Below, one piece after another: positions 31,699 through 32,835 of a stretch of DNA of 32,835 nucleotides. Every line of letters begins with the position of its first letter. Within the stretch, counting starts at the first letter, position 1. The position numbers and the translations under genes were made by a program. Source of the stretch: JBMOLK01 sp049325575 (lineage in GTDB: Bacteria; Bacillota; Clostridia; Acetivibrionales; Acetivibrionaceae); the NCBI GenBank assembly GCA_049325575.1, contig JBMOLK010000322.1:1-32835 (forward strand). The letters run 5' to 3'. The notes beneath the pieces are model-generated. The model had not been told where the DNA came from and searched no databases. It worked only from the letters and a program-made list of their open reading frames with translations.

Positions 31699-32835
31699 TT
31701 GAGACCCCCTCTTCCGGAATTAAAGGTACTGTTATACTAATCTTGGTGCCCTTACCTAAAGTAGAATCAATTTCAAACTTTCCGTTTAATAGTTCTACCC
31801 TTTCTCTCATACTAAAAAGGCCGAATCCCCCGTTTATGTCTTCACTTTTTGCTTTTAGTGTACTTATATCAAAGCCTTTACCATCATCAAATATATAAAG
31901 TTTTAATTCCTTATCTAAAAATTCAAGATTAATAATTACATTTCGTGCTTTTGAATGCTTTTTAACATTGTTGATAGCTTCCTGAACAAGCCTGAAAATC
32001 GTTAGAGAAATTATGGGTCTTATTTCATCATATACTCCTCTTGTTTTAAAAGAAACCGCTATTTTAGATTCTTCCTGGCATGTCATTACATATCTTTGAA
32101 GTGTGGGTATTAATCCTAAGTCATCTAGTGACATTGGTCTTAAGTTATATATTATTTTTCTTACATCCTGGAGTGTATCCCTTACAACAGACTTAAGCTG
32201 TTTTAGTTCATCTTTTGCTTTTACCGGGTCTGTGTCTACCAACCTCTCACATATCTCTGCTTTTAAAACTATATTGGACATTGACTGTGCCGGTCCGTCA
32301 TGTATATCCCTGGCAACCCGCTGCCGTTCATCTTCCTGTGCCTTTATTATTCTAAATCCTAAAAGCTGTCTTTGCTGCATATCTTCCAGCTGGAGACTTA
32401 CTTCCTGAAGGTCACCTGTAAGGTATCCTAACGATACTCCTATTTGCGAAATAAGGTTATCTGCCTTTTGCACTGTCTTAATAGATTCCTTAAGTCTAAT
32501 CTCCAGGTCATTTCTTCTTCTTATATAGTACTGCTCCTGCTCACGCTTTACTGCAAGTTCTACACGAACATTGTCCGCTCTCTCGTATGCTTTTCTGATT
32601 TCTTCTTCAGAATATTTATCGTAACTTTTGCTTACTATCATTAGATGTTTCTTGCTTTCTCTAAGCTCAACTTCAAGAAGTTCAACGCTCTCAATTATTT
32701 CCGCAGTCTGTTTCTTTAATTCTTCAAGTTCTTCCTCCAACCTTTTGCATTCTTTTCTGGCGCCCTCGGCAATATCATACAATTCAACTTTACTGTTATT
32801 TATGGCTTCAACGGTCTTTTTAATTATTCTATCCA
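31691..32835 (-). CDS. degS: DegS-type sensor histidine kinase (5' end cut by window edge)
   Basis: A cytoplasmic histidine kinase without membrane segments. At least 381 codons are visible; the frame is open to the edge. The first visible residues DRIIKKTVEAINNSKVELYD resemble the start of DegS, and the base pair before them (xTG) may be the start codon itself, so little is missing. A long coiled-coil sensor region (about 20-170) is followed by the HisKA_3 motif ARDIHDGPAQSMSN with the phosphorylated His, then the ATPase domain: N-box QEAINNVKKHSKA, DDGKGFD, and GGFGLFSMRERVELL. It overlaps degU by eight bases. Confidence 0.92.
   Translation of the reverse strand, partial: DRIIKKTVEAINNSKVELYDIAEGARKECKRLEEELEELKKQTAEIIESVELLEVELRESKKHLMIVSKSYDKYSEEEIRKAYERADNVRVELAVKREQEQYYIRRRNDLEIRLKESIKTVQKADNLISQIGVSLGYLTGDLQEVSLQLEDMQQRQLLGFRIIKAQEDERQRVARDIHDGPAQSMSNIVLKAEICERLVDTDPVKAKDELKQLKSVVRDTLQDVRKIIYNLRPMSLDDLGLIPTLQRYVMTCQEESKIAVSFKTRGVYDEIRPIISLTIFRLVQEAINNVKKHSKARNVIINLEFLDKELKLYIFDDGKGFDISTLKAKSEDINGGFGLFSMRERVELLNGKFEIDSTLGKGTKISITVPLIPEEGVSNG

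Noticed and set aside
1..32835. CRISPR array, tRNA, rRNA, insertion sequence or prophage
   Set aside because: No regularly spaced repeats, cloverleaf-type sequences, rRNA motifs, transposase or phage structural genes were found on either strand.

Overview
The window looks like a chromosomal segment of a low-GC Gram-positive anaerobe of class Clostridia (inference). Pointers are AT-rich DNA, strong AGGAGG-type ribosome binding sites, the dnaE-pfkA linkage, DegS/DegU, a T-box leader, a c-di-GMP-I riboswitch and a clostridial-type Tad pilus locus. Every convincing protein gene lies on the minus strand, so transcription runs from high to low coordinates. No tRNA, rRNA, CRISPR array, insertion sequence or phage gene was seen.

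Layout in ascending coordinates: (1) 1-185, 5' end of a SagB/ThcOx-type nitroreductase gene cut by the window edge. (2) 385-2792, a polar amino-acid ABC importer (ATPase, permease, binding lipoprotein). The binding protein is circularly permuted: its second half precedes its first half behind one lipoprotein signal. (3) 2793-3515, a long gene-poor stretch with short decayed-looking reading frames and possible RNA structure. (4) 3516-9962, pgsA, a hotdog thioesterase, pfkA, a DUF2007 protein, the TRAP gene mtrB and dnaE. (5) 10169-13548, an HD-GYP c-di-GMP phosphodiesterase and an alpha-phosphoglucomutase. (6) 13779-20459, two paralogous chemoreceptors and an MscS-type channel. (7) 20460-23019, an acyl-CoA ligase with a T-box riboswitch (probably leucine-specific) in its 5' leader, and a c-di-GMP-I riboswitch at its 3' side on the opposite strand, pointing into the ligase gene with no gene of its own. 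(8) 23039-30749, a Tad/Flp pilus locus: tadC, tadB, tadA, cpaE/tadZ, cpaB, tadG-like, tadE and three Flp pilin genes, one only 55 codons long. (9) 31048-32835, degU and degS, the latter cut by the window edge.

How the genes fit together (inference): DegSU, the receiver-bearing TadZ, the pilus genes, the chemoreceptors, the HD-GYP enzyme and the c-di-GMP riboswitch all fit a surface-attachment versus motility programme. The acyl-CoA ligase stands at a junction: charged tRNA probably controls it through the T-box, and c-di-GMP may control it through a riboswitch-governed convergent RNA. The best candidates for something undescribed are the circularly permuted binding protein, the T-box on an acyl-CoA ligase, and the orphan convergent c-di-GMP riboswitch.

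Several starts were moved to the best ribosome binding site rather than the longest frame. The permease, mtrB, dnaE and the transporter ATPase probably start at TTG, and pgsA at GTG.
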